Shown: positions 1 to 11,836, numbered from the stretch's first letter. The stretch is DNA of 64,000 nucleotides from Paramecium sonneborni (GCA_905182985.1 CAJJDN010000008.1:612232-676231), one strand, 5' to 3'. Notes: a model not told the origin generated them from the letters alone. Numbers and translations are program-made.

Positions 1-1126
1 GTCTCTAAATAATAGTATAAATTACACCTATTCAACTGCAATATGTAATGCTGTTTAAGATTTTTCAATTGTCATAATATTAACAAGTTTTTTAAGATTG
101 ATTTTTTTGTTTCCACAATAACTTTATTCAAAAAACAGTTATATTAATTCATCATGTCCTTAATAAGCAGCAGCATGAACAGCATTTCTTCCTTTATATG
201 ATGGTGCAAAAGCAGAAAATTATTATTTTAAAAAAGGGATTACTAAATCCTTATCTCCAAGTACACTTGCCCAAAATAAATAGTTCAATCCTACATTTTC
301 ATACATTTTTCTATCAATTATTTAACAATTAATTTTTTATCCTTAAATTGTATCCATATAGCTCTATTCCAAATCGTAATTCATTGATTAGAGCTAGAGA
401 ATTTATTATTCGCTATTTAAGAAATGAGCTAAGAATTTCACTATTAAGTATTTTACTACCTATTTTTGACGTTCTGAATCTTTTCCGTTTGTCAATGCAA
501 CATCAATTGGAAATTAATTCTTGTCATTTTTTTTCAACACTATTTTATATGTAAATTTTACTTAAATCAGGACTATATTACAAAAATAATTTAGCAAGTT
601 TTAAATCTCCAAAGTAACATGCCCAATGTAATGGATTATTTATATGATCTTTCAAATAATCTTATAAAGTGGCACCTCTTTGCAATAATAATCTTGATAT
701 TTTATATTTTCGAAAATCATTTTAATCTGTAGAATCAGTTTATTCTTTAAATTCTTCAAAATCTTAATTATATCCTCTAACACAAACTAACATCAATGCA
801 GAATTCCCTATAAAATCTTTCGTAAGCATAGATTACCTTATTTATCAGTAGAATTCAAATCTAAACAGTGTAAATCTAGAAAGTATTCTACTACTTCGTA
901 ATGTCCTCTATAAGCAGCCTTTATAAAGCATTTTATTACATAATGTAATGCATTTCTTCCATAATAATCAGATTTCTTGCAAGCTTCTTAAAGTTATTTT
1001 GAGGTCAAAGAAGCTAATTATTACTTGATAAATTCTAGTTTTCCATCTTATGCTGCCTTAAGGAATTAAATTAATAATATTATATACTTCAAGAAGGTTG
1101 ATTTCCTCATGACCAAAAAAATGCAT
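1..1126 (-). CDS. Ankyrin-repeat protein, 3' end outside window
   Basis: Reverse-strand reading with TAA/TAG as Gln gives successive ankyrin repeats, for example NNPLHWACYFGDLKLAKLF and GRNAVHAAAYQGHDELIQL, followed by TALHIAVEQV running off the left edge. The N-terminus is MHFFGHEEINLLE, then a 31-nt GTATAT...TTAAG intron, then AAQDGKLEFIKQ, which forms a normal first ankyrin helix. An alternative start without the intron is the Met at 1110. Ankyrin arrays bind protein partners; no other domain is visible, so the partner and location are unknown. The start abuts a possible plus-strand gene. Confidence 0.8.
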
Positions 1127-1377
1127 TTATTTTAATAATATAATGAATATCATACATTTTCTCATGTCAAAACTGAATCTGAAGATTTTTCTAAACTTTC
1201 TCCATCTTCCAATAAATAACATAATTACTTTATCCAACTCAAGATGATATCATCAACTTTATCAAACCTAAAATAAATATAAAAGATAATTTCAATGAAT
1301 TTTTAAATGGACATATAAATTCATTTTAACTGCTCAAAGCAAATCACTATCCTAGTAATAATAATAAATTAAATAAT

Positions 1378-1830
1378 ATGAAAAATTATTAAGAGAAAGA
1401 GAATCTAAAGGCATGGTAATTATGGGTCATTACTTAGAATTATATATAAATATAAGCATGTTATTAATCTGAAGATAGAATAAATTATCTTATAACTCAA
1501 ATAGCAGCCCTTAATAATTTAATTAAATCTAAAGTTGTAAAATAGAAAAAAAAAGGATAAGGATCAAAAACGAAGAAGAAGTTTGCAAAATCTTGGACTA
1601 CTAAAATCTTTCGTAGAAGATTCAGAAAAGTAAATAAAAAAATTGAATAAGTTGAAACATATGAAAAAATGATAACAGAAATGATACCATAAATAAAAAT
1701 ATTAAAACTAGTCAAAATTAAATTTACAATTAACCCAAAATTATTCTCAAAACTTAATTATAGGATTCCAGTAAATAATTTTTAAAAGAGCTAGAAGGAA
1801 GAATAAAAAAAATAATAAAAATTAGACTGA
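1378..1830 (+). CDS. Lys/Arg-rich hypothetical protein
   Basis: An open frame with Gln-coded TAA/TAG runs to TGA at 1828. From the Met at 1378 it encodes about 150 residues, with a strongly basic middle segment including KTKKKFAKSWTTKIFRRRF. The same frame stays open back to about 1184, and another frame starting at 1121 looks coding (HTFSHVKTESEDFSKL) but meets this frame only through a one-base shift near 1235. The true start is therefore uncertain. No family recognised. Basic, Gln-rich composition would fit a nucleic-acid-binding protein, but this is only inference. Confidence 0.45.
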
Positions 1831-2275
1831 ATATCCAGAATGAAACTAATTTCTTATAATAAATAATAAAAAACTCATAAATATGATCACTTTGTAAAAG
1901 AAGTTTTAACATATAATAAAATTATATGATTATTTATTTCAATAATTATAATTAGTTTCATATCAATATCATTTTACGAATTAAGGAGAGGAGAATAAAA
2001 TTTTAGATCAACATGAACCTTAAAAAGAAACGAGAAAAAATAAAAATTTACCCTGAAAATAATTTTAAATAAATACTTGATATCTCTGATATATGATTTA
2101 TAAATCATAATTTAAATATTTAGAATTAACAATAGATCATCTTTATAATCAGTAAACAAAATACACTTAGATTTTACATACTAAGACTCATAAACTAAAA
2201 AATTGAATATATCGATTTAATTTATTAAATGATGACAATTGTATTACATTATGTATATCTTTTTGATTATCATAT
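1831..2275. other. Intergenic with short open frames
   Basis: Holds two short plus-strand open stretches, one beginning MKLISYNKQQ at 1842 and one ending at a TGA near 2055. They cannot be joined by a standard short intron. No gene is claimed. Confidence 0.4.
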
Positions 2276-3882
2276 TCATTATGCAAATTTCTCTTCCTCT
2301 ACCTATTATGTATGAATAGCTGATTGAATTCTTGAATTTCTATTTTTAATAGAGTTGATAAGGGATCCAGGATCAACATTTTATTTAGGAATTTCATCTT
2401 CCAATAATTAATTAATGCTTTAAAATATAAGAAGACTTAATTTACTGATTCATTTGTGTTTATCTAAAATGAGATAGATCTTGCTAAGATGAGATAAATT
2501 CAACACTCCAAACTTCAATTCTATCAATATTTAATTTTGTTATATGAGGAGCTAATATATGTCCAGTTGCAAAAGTTTTATCATCATCTGTTATATAGCT
2601 ATCTTTCAAATTTGAACCATCTATCCAAATTCTATGTTATTCATATCCACTACCTCCAATACCTAATCCAAATTTATTTAATTTCTTTTATAATGACTAA
2701 GGTAATGGTCTTCCTTAATCACTATTTAATAAAGCATATTTGCTTTGTCCTTTTCCTTTACCTGTTATAAATTATTAATATTTTGGAACTATAGAAAATA
2801 TTGATGAATTCTTATCTCCAGTTATATCTGGTGCTAATCTCCATCTTGATGAATTAAAATATCCAAATAAATAATGTTATTCAAATGCATCTAAATTTTC
2901 ATCTGGTGAATGTTAATATGGCAATTTTTCATATTTATTTAATCGTTCAACATGTCTAAATAATATTAGAGTTGGACAATTTTAAGATAACAATTAATTT
3001 GATAAAAGGTTTAAATCAAATTAATCTTGACCTTCTTAATAAGCAAATAACAAATTCAATTTTTTTGTTTAATAAAACCATGGTGTGCTTAAATAAAATA
3101 AGCCTAATATTTAATAATTAATTATAAGAGAATTATCAGTTAATTCTGGAAGTTTTATCTTGTGAGAAGAATCTGTAAATTTTCCTGCAAAATATCTCCT
3201 TATAACTGTATTAATTAAAGGAACTTCCATTTTTATTTAATTACAAAATTATTATAAATCCATATTACTTGTTTTATCTATATAAAATAACAATTTAAAT
3301 TACCTCCAAAAATATTATTGATTAATAGTTTAGCTGCTACATCATCATCTTCACTTAATCTATTACCTTTTGGACTCAACATATTTATAATCTCTTTAAT
3401 AAATATTCCTGCCTATAAAAATGTTATTTCAACTTTAGTAAGCATTTATAACTTAAATTCTTCTTTCTTGTATATTTCAGGATGTTAAATAGATATCAAT
3501 AATAATAATTAATATTATTCCAAATGCTTATAATTATTTGTATAAACATATATCTCTGATTTCTATTTTGTAAATAGTTCCACTAATTATCGTTTTTAAT
3601 ATAATTACTTGATAAAACAAAAGTTTCTCTATTTACTATATTTGTTTCACTCTAACTTTTAATAAACTTATAAATTTTATCACCCAATTATGCATTTTCT
3701 GAAAACGCTGTTCTAAAACCTTCAATAGCAATATATTATTCAGCTTTTCTAATTTATATTTATTTCAATTACCCTGGGGCAACTGATGACAATTTCTTAA
3801 ACTTCTCATTACATTTTTCTAACTCCTTACTATTTAAAGAACTCTTTTCTTAAAGATTTTTTCTTGAACTATTGCAGCCCAT
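2276..3882 (-). CDS. TLDc-domain protein, MEAK7-like
   Basis: Predicted 508 residues after removal of three introns (26, 26 and 28 nt). The N-terminus MGCNSSRKN is a good N-myristoylation signal, as in MEAK7 family proteins. The C-terminal third carries a TLDc domain: FNSSRWRLAPD, then SIFSIVPKYQ, and the family signature GLGIGGSGYEQHRIWID followed by an EVW strand. TLDc proteins include the oxidation-resistance proteins, V-ATPase regulators and the mTOR-associated MEAK7. Myristate plus a C-terminal TLDc makes the MEAK7 type most likely. The start lies 36 nt from the stop of the upstream kinase gene on the same strand. The last intron ends in AAAG rather than TAG. Confidence 0.82.
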
Positions 3883-3918
3883 TTAGATCAATATTTATAT
3901 AATAAAATATAATTTATA

Positions 3919-5612
3919 TCAATTGAAAATACAATTTAAATATACTAGAATTAAAGCGATTATGATTTTTAAACAATTCTTTTATTCTTTTCTAATAAAT
4001 ATGATTGATTCATGAATTTTATTATATTAAAATTTAGGATTCATTTCTAAGACTTTAATATGTGTGTAACTACAAACTTCGGAAAAAATTGTTTATTTAC
4101 CCTAAACCATATTATGTTTACATTAATAGCATATCAAATTTCTATTGATAACAATTCTTTATTTTCTATTCTGCAAATACATTGAACTAATAATATTACA
4201 TAAAAATACAAAATCATTATCAAAGTCATCACAAAATTTCACTTTATATTCTAAACTTTTAAGTTCATCTAAGATTTCTTTTTATATTATGAATTCATCA
4301 TCTTAATTCTTTTTCTTCAATTCATCTACTTCTTATTCTTTTTTTTTAATAAAATTTTCAAAATTCTATTTTTCTTGATTATAATCTCTATTTTCAATAA
4401 TACTTTTTGAATTAGACAGATCAAATATTTTCTTTTATACTTCTTCTTAATCCTTTAGAAATTTTTTTTTTTTTTATTCTTTGATATTTACTTCAAAGTC
4501 TAAACGTTCAATCCTTTTTAATTGTATATCAATCTCATTATATGTTTTATTTAATAATTAATTTTCAAATACCTCTAAAGTAGCTTTTAAATTTTAGTGA
4601 TTTGGTTTAGTTTTTTCAATATCACTTAAACAACAGTTTAAGACATTAATTTTATTTTCCCACAATTTTAAATAATATTTATTTAATTCTTATGTATATT
4701 AGTTAAGATTTTTTAATGCATTTTAGTTTCCTAAATCTTCCCATTTCAATCTTTCTTATGGATTTTGTTTAGTCATTAAAATAATTAAATTCTTCATGTC
4801 TTCACTTAGAGAAGGATTTAAATTAAAATTAAATTCTTCATCTATTTGATGAGGATGATTACAAAGAATTTCATATAAAATGACACCTAAAGAATACATA
4901 TCTGATAGTTTAGGATTATAAATCTCTCCTTTTCTAATTTCAGGGGCCATGTAATTTTTTGTTCCTAAACCTGTTTTAAGCAGATCTTCTTCTAAAAGGA
5001 CTCTTGAAAAACCAAAATCTGAAATTTTAATCTCATCAATTTCACCTTATTTAATTAGAATATTTCCAGGTTTCAAATCCCTATGATAGATAAAATTTTC
5101 ATGCAAACTATATAATATATCAATTGATAATATACCTTATCATAGCTTAATTAATTTAGATTAGTATATTAATTGCATGTTATTCACTTAAATACTAGGT
5201 GTTGTTCACCTAACTTTATTTTAATGTGTCAACATATTAAGATAAGTTTTCTTAAAATTAAATTTTATTTTTATACATGAGCAATATTCTAAAACAATAT
5301 AGTCTGAATCTTTAGTAACAAATGAATCAATCACTTGAATAATATTTTAATATTCTTTTGATTTACAGAGATATAATATCGTTTTTTCATTTTGAATAAA
5401 TTTTCTTAATTTTTCTTCATCCATATTCTTATTAGTTTTTTTTATTTCTTTTATTGCTACTAGTTTTCTTTCTTTTATGTCAAAAGCTTTGTATACCTAT
5501 TTATAAATATCATTCATACTGTTCCTGTAAATCCTTGACCTATTTTTTTAATAAATAGGTATTAACCTAATTTTCTTATTACTTCATATTCCTCTTATTC
5601 CATTTATTACAT
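3919..5612 (-). CDS. Ser/Thr protein kinase with C-terminal coiled coil
   Basis: Predicted 538 residues with three introns (23, 26, 28 nt). All catalytic elements are present: glycine loop IGQGFTGTVYKA, the VAIK lysine, HRDLKPGNIL at about residue 150, DFG at about 171 and the APE motif in MAPEIRKG. The kinase domain is followed by about 200 residues of charged coiled coil and a hydrophobic C-terminal stretch (KIIIALILVYL) that could be a membrane anchor. This domain order resembles the expanded ULK/NEK-like kinases of ciliates; I cannot assign a subfamily. Two nearly adjacent Met codons occur at the start; the upstream one is used here. The protein looks catalytically competent. Confidence 0.88.
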
Positions 5613-6160
5613 TTATTAATAGTTTCTTATTTAAATAAAGAAAAATTAAATTAAATTGATACTATTCTATCTCAAAAATCAGCAAAAATGCTTTTTGAAT
5701 AGATTGTTATTTTATAAAGCTATTCACCAATTAAACATTAAAAAATATTTTTGCCTGTTATTTTTTTATGAGTTTATTAAGTTAAGGATTAATATAAAAA
5801 TGTGAACATCATAAACGAAATCAAAAGAATAAAAATTATGAAAATGATTAATTAAAATTTTTAGCAAATATAAAGTATATATATTATTTTCTTCTTTAAT
5901 AATTCCATGCCAAATCAAAAGTTTAAAATATAATTTAACAATTATTGATATATTAGCAAGGCTATCTTTTATAATTTTGTGTAATCAACAAAATTTTGAA
6001 TTAACATATACAATATTAATTTAAAATGACTATTTAAAATTTAGAACAATGTTCTTTTAGAAAATTTTACATAAAATATATAGATGAAAAATAATTAGTA
6101 TCTAATTTTTGATTCATGAATTAAAACATCAAAAGGCTTATAGGGATTGGCTAAAGTTTT
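5613..6160. other. Intergenic, mostly AT-rich
   Basis: Upstream region of the kinase gene and downstream region of the small gene at 6161-6391. The part from about 6095 to 6160 stays open in frame with that small gene past its TGA (see findings). Nothing else coding is recognised. Confidence 0.4.
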
Positions 6161-6391
6161 TCATTCTTTTTCTAATTCATTAAAATGATTTAAAATATCA
6201 TCAATATCATCATCCATAACTTCTTTTAGACTTTCGAGCCTGTTGAGAGGTAAAGGTTTAATTGGTTAAATGACAGCTTTTCTGAATACATCAATATCAT
6301 TTGTAAATTAAATTTCCTGAGACATTTAATTAGAAAATGATTGAGAAGCCTGAATAACCATTTATGAGCCACAACATTACTATGCTCCCAT
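6161..6391 (-). CDS. Small acylated hypothetical protein
   Basis: Encodes 76 residues starting MGAQQCCGSQ, a Met-Gly plus Cys-Cys N-terminus typical of N-myristoylated and palmitoylated membrane proteins. The rest is acidic, ending in DDDIDDILNHFNELEKE before TGA. No introns. After the TGA the same frame continues KTLANPYKPFDVLIHESK, which looks coding, so the true C-terminus may be longer. No family recognised. Confidence 0.6.
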
Positions 6392-6606
6392 ATTTATATT
6401 AATAATAAATTAAAGTGTATTTTTTAAAATTAATAAAGAAATCTAAAAGCAATCGAAAAAATATAAAATAATATTACTTGGGATGTATAATATATTAAGT
6501 TAAAATAACTAAAATAAGTAAAAATAATTAGATTAATAAAATGATATTATTTTATAATGTTTGCATGATAATAAAAATATAATTAAAATTATTATTTATT
6601 TAGGAA

Positions 6607-7232
6607 ATGTGGTATAAAAACTTTTCAAAATAAAGTTGGAATCTTCGTGTTTGGAGGTATATTATAATAGATATTGATATATAGAAAGGCAAACATATTA
6701 TTTAATTAAGATGATATTGGTATGTTTAAGACAAAAGGTGTTTTGAGATGGAAAGATACTGTATTTAGAATGGCTAGAAGTGAAGCATGTGTATAAAATT
6801 ATGAATATGAATGATAGTTAAGAGGATTTAACTTCTTCTTTTTTGCTGGGATGATTGGATCATTCATTTGGGTAAAATCAAACTATTATGATCCAAAATA
6901 TGTAGCACCAAAAAAAGTAGAAAGTGAGAAGGAATTAGAAAGATTAGATGCTGAAGCAGATAAAATATTATTTAAGAATAGATTGGAAGCATATTCAAGA
7001 CCACATAGAAGTTTGGAAGATTTGATAGCTTTTTTATCTGGGTATTGTGAAATAATTAATAATATATAGTTCAAAAACATTTGATTAATTTGCTGATTTT
7101 ATCAGTTATGAAGAAGCAATGAATAATAGTATGGATTAATAAAATGGATTGGATTCTTGGATGGATGATTAAGATTAGAGAATGCTTAAATATTATCAAA
7201 GAAGTATAGGACGTACTCCAAAATTTGATTGA
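6607..7232 (+). CDS. Single-pass membrane protein, possibly mitochondrial
   Basis: Predicted 180 residues with three introns (28, 27 and 28 nt). The 27-nt intron contains an in-frame TGA, so retention would truncate the protein. The basic, aromatic N-terminus (MWYKNFSKQSWNLRVWRK) is followed by a hydrophobic segment (FNFFFFAGMIGSFIWV) and a charged soluble region ending IGRTPKFD. One membrane span plus a basic start would fit a small inner-membrane subunit of a ciliate mitochondrial complex, but that is inference; no homologue is recognised. It converges on the ETFDH gene, which also serves mitochondria. A second copy at 7623-8248 lies in the join duplication. Confidence 0.65.
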
Positions 7233-7314
7233 TTACGTTGAAATAGACATATATAAAATATATATTGTAATTTTAATTCTGTGATGATATGAATATAATA
7301 TAATAATAATAAAA

Positions 7315-7526
7315 TCACATGCCAGAACTAAATATAATATTAAAATTAATTACTAGTTTGGTCCTCCTCCAGCTTCTGGAATAGTCCATCTGATATAATC
7401 TTTGGGCATTTTGATATCACAAGTTTTACAATGTAAACAATTTTAAGCATTGATTTACAATTTTTTGCCTTCTTTAGTATCAATAAATTCATAAACTTTA
7501 GCTGGACAAAATCTTTATTCAGGGCC
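7315..7526 (-). CDS. ETFDH 3' end, truncated duplicate
   Basis: Copy of the last exon region of the ETFDH gene described at 8331-10088, cut off at the N at 7527. It is an artefact of the join rather than a separate gene. Confidence 0.85.
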
Positions 7527-7527
7527 N

Positions 7528-8542
7528 AAATAAGTAAAAATAATTAGATTAATAAAATGATATTATTTTATAATGTTTGCATGATAATAAAAATATAATT
7601 AAAATTATTATTTATTTAGGAAATGTGGTATAAAAACTTTTCAAAATAAAGTTGGAATCTTCGTGTTTGGAGGTATATTATAATAGATATTGATATATAG
7701 AAAGGCAAACATATTATTTAATTAAGATGATATTGGTATGTTTAAGACAAAAGGTGTTTTGAGATGGAAAGATACTGTATTTAGAATGGCTAGAAGTGAA
7801 GCATGTGTATAAAATTATGAATATGAATGATAGTTAAGAGGATTTAACTTCTTCTTTTTTGCTGGGATGATTGGATCATTCATTTGGGTAAAATCAAACT
7901 ATTATGATCCAAAATATGTAGCACCAAAAAAAGTAGAAAGTGAGAAGGAATTAGAAAGATTAGATGCTGAAGCAGATAAAATATTATTTAAGAATAGATT
8001 GGAAGCATATTCAAGACCACATAGAAGTTTGGAAGATTTGATAGCTTTTTTATCTGGGTATTGTGAAATAATTAATAATATATAGTTCAAAAACATTTGA
8101 TTAATTTGCTGATTTTATCAGTTATGAAGAAGCAATGAATAATAGTATGGATTAATAAAATGGATTGGATTCTTGGATGGATGATTAAGATTAGAGAATG
8201 CTTAAATATTATCAAAGAAGTATAGGACGTACTCCAAAATTTGATTGATTACGTTGAAATAGACATATATAAAATATATATTGTAATTTTAATTCTGTGA
8301 TGATATGAATATAATATAATAATAATAAAATCACATGCCAGAACTAAATATAATATTAAAATTAATTACTAGTTTGGTCCTCCTCCAGCTTCTGGAATAG
8401 TCCATCTGATATAATCTTTGGGCATTTTGATATCACAAGTTTTACAATGTAAACAATTTTAAGCATTGATTTACAATTTTTTGCCTTCTTTAGTATCAAT
8501 AAATTCATAAACTTTAGCTGGACAAAATCTTTATTCAGGGCC
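7528..8542. repeat. Direct copy 2 at scaffold join (left)
   Basis: Second copy of 6512-7526 at an offset of 1016; the sequence then continues into the body of ETFDH, so this is the copy on the continuing contig. Confidence 0.93.
7623..8248 (+). CDS. Second copy of small membrane protein gene
   Basis: Same as the gene at 6607-7232, including all three introns. Because it lies inside the duplicated contig end, the genome probably has one copy only. Confidence 0.65.
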
Positions 8543-10088
8543 ATCATATAAATCTAGACTTTGTTTAGGTCCAGATTCTTTAATAACTTTAAGATGGGGT
8601 GGTTAATCATGTTCATGATTGGTTCCACTTAACTTATTATTATATATACCTTCTGGCTAAATTATCTAATAAATCAAATGTTAATTTTCCATCAGGTTTT
8701 TCATATTTAATTTATGGAGCTTTATCTTTAGTTAAATATGATTCACTTTCTTTAACATGTGATTTAATATTCCAAGGTTCTCTTCCTTTAGAAATAAAAC
8801 CATCAAAAGCACCATAAAAGAGGCCAGAATAAATATTATATTTAAATGAACCTTTAAAGTTTCTAGATCTATAAAGTTCATCATAAATCCATGATTATTT
8901 TATTGCATTTTCATATTCAATTAATTCTTAACCAGATTCTAAATTTTATTTAGCACAAATAGTTTCTGCTGCTAACATTCCAGATTTCATAGCATTATGT
9001 GATCCTTTTATTTTCATAACATTTAAAAATCCAGCAGAACATCCAGCTAACATTCCACCAGGAAATGTTAATTTTGGAATTGAAAAATATCCTCCTTCAT
9101 TTAATACTCTTGCTCCATAACTTATACAACTTCCATTTTTAATATATCTTTAAATTTTTGGATGTCTTTTCAAATTTTAAAATTCTTAATATGGATTTAA
9201 ATTTGGATTCTCATAATCCAATCCAACAACCAATCCTAAATGTATTTAATTATTATTTTTATGATATAAAAATGATCCTCCATAAGTATTTCTACATAAA
9301 GGCCATCCAACTGTATGTTATACTAATCCTGATGTAAAATCTTCAGGAGGAACTTCCCAAATTTCTTTTAATCCTATTCCATAAGATTAAGGCTCACAAT
9401 CTTTTTATATTAATTATTATTACCTTTTCTTAAATTATACTTTTCGATTACTCTTTCAGTGATTGAACCTCTTGCTCCTTCACATAATATTGTTTGATTA
9501 GCTTCTATATCTATTCCTTCTTAATAATTTGATTTCTTCTCTCCATTCTTTCCTATCCCCATATCTCCTGTTGCTACTCCTATCACTCTATCTTTCTCAT
9601 CAAAAATTACTCTTGCCCCAGAAGTACTTGTAAATATATCTACTCCTAATGCTTATGCTTATTCACCCATCCATACACATAAATCCCCTAAACTAATTAC
9701 ATAATTTCCATGATTTCTTATTGTAGATGGATAAAACATATGTGGAATCTGAAAACTTAATTTTTCATTCCAAAGTATATGAAAGTGATCCTCTGTAACT
9801 GGAGTATCTAATGGAGGTTTCTAATTTATTATTTTAAAGATATAATACATTTTCCATTTTCTCCCAATTAGGAAATAATTCATTCATTGCTGTTGGTTAA
9901 AAACAATTACCACTAAGAATATGTCCTCCTAAACTTCCAGATTTCTCTATTACAACTACTGATTTATTAGGATCTAACTCTTTTATTCTTATTGCTGCTG
10001 ATAAACCAGCTGGACCAGCTCCAACTATAAGTACGTCATATTGAATCTTTTCACGTGAAAAAAGAAATCTCGTAAATTTTTTTAACAT
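8331..10088 (-). CDS. ETFDH: Electron transfer flavoprotein-ubiquinone oxidoreductase
   Basis: Mitochondrial inner-membrane FAD/4Fe-4S enzyme that passes electrons from ETF to ubiquinone in fatty-acid and amino-acid oxidation. Predicted 552 residues with four introns (28, 23, 22, 26 nt). The FAD-binding motif [14 protein letters not shown] lies at residues 22-35, followed by [12 protein letters not shown]. The C-terminal cluster cysteines lie in [10 protein letters not shown] and [11 protein letters not shown], and the end GGGPNYSGM matches the family. The last intron (GTAATT...TTTAG) is needed to reach that ending; without it the frame runs on through the convergent gene. Two introns end in AAG. 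The N-terminus [14 protein letters not shown] is a plausible presequence. Confidence 0.96.
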
Positions 10089-10482
10089 TAATATTATTTA
10101 CAATTCTTTATTAAGTATTATCTTTATTCATATATACTCTATTACAATCATCACATTCCTCGTTTATTTTTATATTTACAATTTTAATTAAATTGATTTC
10201 TACTTTATATCATCTTCGTTTTTTAGAATCAATAATATTTATATCAATAATTTATTCAATCTCAATTATTCTCAAGACCTACTCTCTCTCAAAATATATT
10301 CCACTCTAAACTTTATTACTTATTATTCTCTATTTCCAAATTTTATATTATAAAATTTCATTATTTTTAGTTATAATCTAAAGATCATGTTTTTATTTCG
10401 GAATATATGCTAATATAAATTAGTTGAGTAGTGTATTTATAGAAATAGTCATTTTAAGTAAAATAATTATATAAATATTTTA
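10089..10482. promoter_or_regulatory. Divergent intergenic region
   Basis: About 390 bp between the divergent starts of ETFDH and the CXC gene; it should hold both promoters. Pyrimidine-rich and without a recognisable motif or RNA gene. Confidence 0.4.
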
Positions 10483-11518
10483 ATGAAGACTAGAGGCTCT
10501 AAAATACATCTTTAAACTCCATAAATTAATATAGGTATTCAATTAAGATAGCTATCTAAAATTGTTATGCTATTTTATATTGAAAAATATTTTATATTTT
10601 TAGAAATTTAACCATAGCAAATAGAAACAATAGCTGATCCAATTATAACAAGAATTGATATAGATAATGAAGACTAAATCAAATAACCAACTATTCTAAA
10701 TTTTCACTAAAATTTAGGTATTAAAAAACTATAAATTACAAAATCATATCCAATTGAAAAAACCTGTATTATATTCTATAATTCTCAGTTGGTTTTAAAG
10801 CAAATAAAACAAGAAATAAACCTATTATATTAGATATGCTTAATATCATATAATAAGGATAGGATAATAAACTCTACGATGTTATGGATTTCCATCAATT
10901 TATGTCTTTGAAGGATTAATAATAGTCTTAAAATGTTCCAAAATCATTAAGATGCAAATGTAATAAATCAATGTGTTTAAAATAATATTGTGATTGTTTT
11001 GCAAACGGATAAATTTGCACTAATTAATGTTAATGCTAAGGTTGTCATAATAGTGAAGAATATATTGAAGAAAGAGAAGAGGCCATTAATAGATTAAAAA
11101 TTCAAAATTTATCCTTTGAAGTAATAATTTATATAATTATAAAATTAGAAAGAAGTTCCTATAGGAATTAGTTGTAAATGCAAAAAGTCAAAATGCACAA
11201 AAAAATATTGCGATTGTTTCTAAAATAAGTAAAAATGCAATGAAAATTGTTAATGCAATAATTGTGAGAATTAATTAGAAAAGATTGAGTATATAGATTA
11301 AAGAGATAATTAACATTCTTAAGCATAATTGGATGAGAATAGCAGATTGCCTAGGTCTCCTATTTTTTGTAGAGGATAATATTTATTTAGAAAGAATGAC
11401 AGCATGAATTATTCAAATTCATTTGGATATTCAAGAAGTAAATTATATTAAAATTATATGAGGATTCATCTAAGAAGGTCCATATTTTTTAAAGCAAGAT
11501 TCATAAGGATTTAATTGA
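10483..11518 (+). CDS. CXC/CRC-domain DNA-binding protein (LIN54/tesmin-like)
   Basis: Two cysteine-rich CXC repeats are plain: RCKCNKSMCLKQYCDCF and, about 70 residues later, SCKCKKSKCTKKYCDCF, each followed by a second Cys cluster. Paired CXC domains bind DNA in LIN54, TSO1 and tesmin, which control cell-cycle and developmental genes. Predicted 296 residues if four introns are removed: one unusually long (69 nt), then 23 nt ending CAG, 28 nt, and 25 nt ending GAG. The last junction is preferred because it ends the gene at 11518 before the convergent gene at 11551; unspliced reading would overlap it. The 69-nt intron is the weakest part of the model. Confidence 0.82.
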
Positions 11519-11550
11519 AAATGATATTAACTGTATTTATATTAAAACAA

Positions 11551-11785
11551 TCATGGGAGAGTCTTTTATATATTTTGTATGGTTTGTATAATATTATTAA
11601 CTGAATGAGTGAGCTAGTTTGATTAAAGAAAATATTACTTGATCAGCTGTATTTTTAATACCATTAATCTATGCTTCTAATTGATTCAGTTTTTCAGGCA
11701 CTGCTTTGAGCGTTACTGCATTTTTTTAAATTGCTGTAAAATCATCTTCAATTTATTACATTTGTGGTACTTAACACTATCCCAT
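11551..11785 (-). CDS. Small coiled-coil hypothetical protein
   Basis: Encodes 69 residues with one 25-nt intron. Starts MGQCQVPQMQQIEDD, again Met-Gly with an early Cys, then heptad-like sequence (LNQLEAQINGIKNTADQ). Convergent with the CXC gene, 32 nt apart. No family recognised; small helical proteins of this size often act as complex subunits. Confidence 0.6.
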
Positions 11786-11836
11786 TATATATAAATAAAA
11801 AATTAATTATTAATAAATAAATTAATTAATTTAAGG

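Larger units (their letters stand above)
6512..7526. repeat. Direct copy 1 at scaffold join (left)
   Basis: This 1015-bp segment appears base for base again at 7528-8542, with one N at 7527 between. It most likely represents overlapping contig ends joined without merging. Confidence 0.93.

Noticed and set aside
4103..4122. 20-nt GTAAAC...TTTAG candidate intron in the kinase tail
   Set aside because: Reading through keeps one frame to the stop and makes the total length divisible by three; splicing would break it.
6809..6811. In-frame TGA in the small membrane protein as evidence that TGA codes Trp
   Set aside because: A 27-nt GTA...TAG intron removes it, and many clear family proteins here end exactly at TGA (FAHD1, MOB4, ETFDH, CFAP45).
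6512..8542. True tandem gene duplication
   Set aside because: Copies are separated only by N and the same layout recurs at five joins with no divergence; overlapping contig ends explain it more simply.
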